From JBDIAR01 sp039812545 (GTDB taxonomy: Bacteria > Actinomycetota > Actinomycetes > Actinomycetales > Dermatophilaceae), in NCBI GenBank assembly GCA_039812545.1, contig JBDIAR010000192.1, forward strand, positions 1-6,009: a DNA stretch of 6,009 bases. The letters are read 5' to 3'. This document shows, one piece after another, positions 5,592 through 6,009 of this stretch. A program made the position numbers and the translations under genes. Each line of letters opens with the position of its first letter. Positions within the stretch are counted from its first letter, which is position 1. The notes beneath the pieces were generated by a model, which did not search any database, had not been told where the DNA came from, and saw only the letters and a program-made list of their open reading frames with translations.

Positions 5592-5954
5592 ATGGACCCG
5601 CACGAAGCTCGTGCCCGATTGGAGAATGAGCGCAACGACATCCTGGCGATGAGCCGGGACCTGGTGGCCAGTTTCGAGGACATCGTCGACGGGGTGCGAG
5701 ACAGCAACCTGGACGACGAACACGACCCGGAAGGCAACACGATCGCGGTCGAGCGGTCGCTCGTCTCGTCGCTGGCGGAGTCTGCCGCCATCCGCCTCGC
5801 TCAGATCGAGGCAGCCCTGGGTCGGGTCGAGGACGGCACCTATGGGCGGTGTCTGCGGTGTGGGGCGGCGATCTCCGAGGGCCGGCTGTCGGCTCGCCCG
5901 ACCGCCGAGACGTGCATGTCCTGCGCCGGGCAGCCACGGGAAGACGGCCGCTGA
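5592..5954 (+). CDS. DksA/TraR family C4-type zinc-finger protein
   Basis: The 120-residue product has the DksA/TraR layout: an N-terminal helical hairpin (about 3-82) and a C-terminal zinc finger with Cys87, Cys90, Cys108 and Cys111 (C-x2-C-x17-C-x2-C), preceded by the typical VEDGTYGRC. The tip region holds several acidic residues (DDEHDPEG, 41-48), where DksA proteins use acidic residues to reach the RNA polymerase active site through the secondary channel. By family knowledge such proteins tune transcription initiation, often with ppGpp; actinobacteria frequently rely on other factors, so its exact role here is open. It is shorter than E. coli DksA (151 residues). The start is fixed by the leaderless-type box 6 bases upstream. 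The remaining 55 bases to the window end hold no supported gene. Confidence 0.9.
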   Translation: MDPHEARARLENERNDILAMSRDLVASFEDIVDGVRDSNLDDEHDPEGNTIAVERSLVSSLAESAAIRLAQIEAALGRVEDGTYGRCLRCGAAISEGRLSARPTAETCMSCAGQPREDGR

Positions 5955-6009
5955 GCGGGGTCAAGTCCGTTCTGGCTGTTGTGTTCTGTCGAATGCGGGG
6001 AGTGGCAGA

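Noticed and set aside
5955..6009. Start of a further gene or mobile element at the right edge
   Set aside because: Only 55 bases remain; no start codon with an RBS, inverted repeat or known motif can be supported.

Overview
The window is high-GC, densely packed bacterial DNA. Short intergenic gaps, GTG/TTG starts, 4-base ATGA/TTGA gene junctions and TANNNT boxes 6-7 nt before several ATG codons suggest an actinobacterium. A lineage such as Acidimicrobiia is a guess from the overall style, not something the sequence proves. I see no rRNA, tRNA, CRISPR array, insertion sequence or phage gene, and no stretch longer than about 210 bases lacks a gene.

Layout: (1) At the left edge is the C-terminal part of a protein, possibly an alpha/beta hydrolase, on the + strand. 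It converges on and overlaps by 4 bases a minus-strand PAP2-family membrane phosphatase. (2) A ~210-base divergent intergenic region follows. (3) Next is a MarC-family membrane protein gene with a strong ribosome binding site but a single-base deletion that breaks the frame after about 22 codons. (4) Then comes a complete L-lactate dehydrogenase with all catalytic residues and the two residues that mark fructose-1,6-bisphosphate control. (5) An inverted repeat overlapping a TAGCCT box precedes a two-gene unit: a small conserved protein with a ParB/sulfiredoxin-like ADGYHR motif, joined by a TTGA overlap to a CPA2-type cation/proton antiporter without regulatory domains. (6) A second two-gene unit holds a DUF2200 protein joined by an ATGA overlap to an unrecognised 156-residue protein. 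(7) A 111-base gap with a short 7-base tandem repeat leads to a DksA/TraR-type C4 zinc-finger regulator. The last 55 bases hold no gene I can support.

Functionally this is mostly housekeeping content: fermentative NADH reoxidation (Ldh), membrane ion and lipid-phosphate functions (antiporter, MarC, PAP2) and a stringent-response-type transcription regulator. I do not see a convincing new multi-gene system. The points most worth a second look are the marC frameshift, the repeated leaderless-type promoter box, the inverted repeat over one such box, and the two translationally coupled pairs that include poorly characterised proteins.
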